From assembly GCF_000003605.2 (NCBI RefSeq), contig NW_003125329.1, positions 1 to 12,124 on the forward strand: DNA of 12,124 nucleotides. Reading direction: 5' to 3'. The notes under the pieces are model-generated. The model ran no database searches and was not told where the DNA came from. It was given only the letters and a program-made list of their open reading frames with translations. The DNA is from Saccoglossus kowalevskii (Eukaryota; Hemichordata; Enteropneusta; Harrimaniidae). The position numbers were made by a program, and so were the translations under genes. Shown piece by piece: positions 9,902 to 12,124 of the stretch. Position 1 is the first letter of the stretch; each line of letters begins with the position of its first letter.

Positions 9902-10352
9902 ATCAACAACTTGTTCATGAAATTAGGAGGAAATTGAAAACTTTCCATTAATTAAAAAGTTATACAAATTCCACGATTTTCCACTATAAATGATTGACAT
10001 CACAGTAAGAAATAATGCAGGAACGTTGCCGTATATATTTTCCATATGTGTGATGAAACAAAAAAATGAAATAAACAGCTCGTTTACTCAGGGAGCTCCC
10101 ATGCACGTACTATCCACGCCCGATTGTGCTTTACTTTAAACATTTGTTGGTCACCTAACCTACACAGCTGCATAGAGTACTTGTAATTAGGCCGAATTAG
10201 CTTCTATTTTATGTCTTGGATGATTTAAAATCGATATCGCTTGCACAAGTACCTTCTTGAATTGACCTATGACCTCTATATACTTGGAGTAACACAACAG
10301 TAATTTAACACCATTTTACGAAATATTTATTCATATTTTTGAACTTTTAACT

Positions 10353-11291
10353 TTGGGACTTGTTAATATGGTATCACAGGTAGCAATGCCGAATGAAACT
10401 ACCAACTTTGCAACCGCTTTTCAAAACTTTGTAAGCAGTTTTTTGTCGATTTGATGGTTGACTGTTGTGATAATATGCTTATATATGAGGCATTCTCGGA
10501 ACATTTACTTAATTTTCTTGAAATTTTACTGCAGGGTTGTCATGATAATGACTTAGTTAAATAGACAAGCAACCCCGCCAACATTTCCTTCGTCTTTTTC
10601 TACATTGCAGCGGATTTCTTACATTTTACAGTCAGCTCATGTGAACATCTATATGCTGCTTTTAACTGGATTTTATTAATTTTGTCGACTTTACAACTGG
10701 GTGTGTTTGTATGCCAACAACTTAGGTCAAATATACAAATACGTCTTCCAACTTTCCAATAACTTTGCACAACTTTACAGTCACTTTGAACATCTCTGCA
10801 CGGTGCGATAACAGTCTAAAACCCACTGCGCGCCGACAGCATGAACAACTTGTTCATGAAATTAGGAGGAATTTGAAAACTTTCCATTAATTAAAAAGTT
10901 AAACAAATTCCACGATTTTCCACTATAAATGATTGACATCACAGTAAGAAATAATGCAGGAACGTTGCCGTATATATTTTCCATATGTGTGATGAAACAA
11001 AAAATTGAAATAAACAGCTCGTTTACTCAGGGAGTCTCCCATGCACGTACTATCCACGCCCGATTGTGCTTTACTTTAAACATTTGTCGGACACCTAACC
11101 TACACAGCTGCATAGAGTACTTGTAATTAGCCGAATTGGCTTCTCTTTCAAGTCTTGGATGATTTAAAATCGATATCGCTTGCACAAGTACCTTCTATAA
11201 TTGACCTATGACCTCTATATACTTGGAGTAACACAACAGTAATTTAACACCATTTTACGAAATATTTATTCATATTTTCGAACTTTTAACT
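10353..11291 (+). repeat. Satellite unit C12 (type C, near-twin of C13)
   Basis: A 939-bp type C unit whose landmark begins TTGGGAC instead of ATGGGAC. CTGCAGGGTTGTC and AATTAGCCGAATT (one G lost) are shared with C13. Private changes are TTCAAAACTTTG, GATTTGATGG, CAACCCCGCC, CCTTCGTCTTTTTC, TGCAGCGGATTTC, GTGCGATAAC and CTTCTATAATTG. The pyrimidine tract is more altered here than in any other copy. Confidence 0.95.
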
Positions 11292-12124
11292 ATGGGACTT
11301 GTTAATATGGTATGACAGGTAGCAATGCCGAATGAAACTACCAACTTTGCAACCGCTTTTCACAACTTTGTAAGCAGTTTTTTGTCGATTTGTCGGTTGA
11401 CTGTTGTGATAATATGCTTATATATGAGGCATTCTCGGAACATTTACTTAATTTTCTTCAAATTTTACTGCAGGGTTGTCATGATAATGACTTAGGTTAA
11501 GAGACAAGCAACGCCGCCAACATTTCCTTTGTTTTTTCCTACTTTGCAGGCATTTTTCTTACATTTCACAGTCAGCTCATGTGAACATCTATAGTCTGCT
11601 TTTAACTGGATTTTATTAATTTTGTCGACTTTACAACTGGGTGTGTCTGTATGCCAACAACTTAGGTCAAATATACAAATACGTCTTCCAACTTTCCAAT
11701 AACTTTGCACAACTTTACAATCACTTTGAACAAATTTGCACGGTGCGTTAACAGTCTAAAACCCACTGCGCGCCGAGAGCATCAACAACTTGTTCATTAA
11801 ATTAGGAGGAATTTGAAAACTTTCCATTAATTAAAAAGTTTAAAAAAATCCACGATTTTCCACTATAAATGGTTGTCATCACAGTAAGAAATAATGCAAG
11901 AACGTTGCCTTATATATTTTCCATATGTGTGATGAAGCAAAAAAAAATGAAATAAACAGCTCGTTTACTCAGGTTGGTCTCCCATGCACGTACAATCCAC
12001 GCCCGATTGTGCTTTACTTTAAACATTTGTCGGACACCTAACCTACACAGCTGCATTGAGTACTTGTAATTAGCCGAATTGGCTTCTATTTCATGTCTTG
12101 ATGATTTAAAATCGATATCGCTTG
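11292..12124 (+). repeat. Satellite unit C13 (type C front, cut off by window end)
   Basis: The first 833 bp of a unit; the window ends just after CGATATCGCTTG. The front has TATGACAGG as in C1 and CTGCAGGG as in C12. The rear has GTTTAAAAAAATCC, ATGGTTGTCATC, GATGAAGC followed by a 9-base A run, and CAGGTTGGTCTCCC, close to C2. Private changes are CTTCAAATTTTAC, GGTTAAGAGAC, GAACAAATTTGC, CCGAGAGC and TTCATTAAATTAGG. Confidence 0.95.

Larger units (their letters stand above)
9410..10352 (+). repeat. Satellite unit C11 (type A; used as the reference unit)
   Basis: A 943-bp unit close to the majority sequence, used here to place the internal elements. It shares TTTGTCAATTTG with C4 and C5 and AGGAGGAAATTG with C3, though it lies 4 to 6 units away from them. 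A 7-base T run (usually 6) near 9496-9502 shifts the recurring open frame. GGGAGCTCCC near 10096 is a perfect 10-bp palindrome made by loss of one T from GGGAGTCTCCC. TTCTTGAATT replaces the palindrome TTCTAGAATT. Confidence 0.95.
1..12124 (+). repeat. Tandem satellite array, ~942-bp unit, 12.9 head-to-tail copies
   Basis: The same roughly 942-bp sequence recurs from the first to the last base with no interruption. The landmark ATGGGACTTG (or a one-base variant) occurs at 930, 1866, 2808, 3752, 4699, 5639, 6577, 7520, 8465, 9410, 10353 and 11292, giving unit lengths of 936, 942, 944, 947, 940, 938, 943, 945, 945, 943 and 939. All copies share one orientation. Differences are scattered substitutions and one-base indels, mostly in A or T runs; neighbouring copies look about 95-97% alike by eye. 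Both ends lie inside the array, so its true length is unknown. Long, uniform, AT-rich arrays without genes are typical of eukaryotic satellite DNA; an intergenic spacer array is an alternative, but no rRNA or other gene fragment is present. The strand given is only the reading direction used here. Confidence 0.97.

Noticed and set aside
9923-9936. TTAGGAGGAAATTG as a bacterial ribosome binding site
   Set aside because: No start codon follows at a suitable distance, and the tandem array is not bacterial in character.
10095-10106. GGGAGCTCCC palindrome in C11
   Set aside because: It arises from a single deletion in one copy, so it is incidental rather than a feature of the family.
9410-10352. 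CENP-B box (TTCG followed by A and CGGG at set spacing)
   Set aside because: The nearest candidate, TTTTCGAACTTTTAACTATGGG, lacks the CGGG and the correct spacing.
9410-10352. TTAGG words (four per unit) as insect-type telomere repeats
   Set aside because: They are single scattered words, never in tandem, and only slightly more frequent than chance.
1-12124. CRISPR array or LTR/other transposon
   Set aside because: The repeat is about 942 bp with no unique spacers. No terminal repeats, target duplications or transposase/reverse transcriptase coding regions are present.
1-12124. tRNA, rRNA or other structured RNA genes
   Set aside because: No cloverleaf, A/B box pair or conserved rRNA segment could be seen; TTTTCGAACTT only partly resembles a B box.

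Overview
The window is one uninterrupted tandem array of a single repeat unit of about 942 bp. All copies lie head to tail on the same strand, 12.9 copies in all: 11 complete units (936 to 947 bp, mean 942.0), a first unit missing about 14 bases at its start, and a last unit cut off by the window end after 833 bp. No unique DNA, gene, RNA gene, transposon or flanking border is visible. This is satellite DNA, or possibly another large tandem spacer array. It points to a eukaryotic nuclear genome, most plausibly an invertebrate: it is AT-rich (about one third G+C by eye) yet keeps CpG dinucleotides well in most copies. The species cannot be named from the sequence.

Unit boundaries are arbitrary. 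I set them at the recurring ATGGGACTTG, at 930, 1866, 2808, 3752, 4699, 5639, 6577, 7520, 8465, 9410, 10353 and 11292, and call the units C1 to C13. Each unit holds, in order: a short run of ACTTT-like words spaced 10 to 11 bp; a small GTCAT-GATA-ATGAC hairpin; a variable-length pyrimidine tract ending in TTTGCAG; a 56-bp block of five ACTTT words at exactly 11, 10, 11 and 10 bp (mean 10.5, the DNA helical repeat); a small CpG-rich patch; a TTAATTAA/A-rich stretch; a TATAAAT word; and a conserved tail with CGATATCG and TTCTAGAA palindromes.

Units fall into sequence subtypes. Type A is C2-C5 and C11, type B is C6, C8 and C9, and type C is C1, C7, C10, C12 and C13. A separate 3'-half variant is shared by C2, C7 and C13. 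The subtypes are interspersed and some units are chimeric, as expected from unequal crossing-over and gene conversion. C4/C5, C8/C9 and C12/C13 look like recent neighbour duplications.

Three short open frames (about 65 to 73 codons) recur once per unit. They are broken by frameshifts, stops or lost starts in many copies and change amino acids freely, so I call no coding sequence. The most notable signal is the helically phased ACTTT block, which suggests rotational nucleosome positioning or mild curvature. Centromeric or heterochromatic roles are possible but are inference only.
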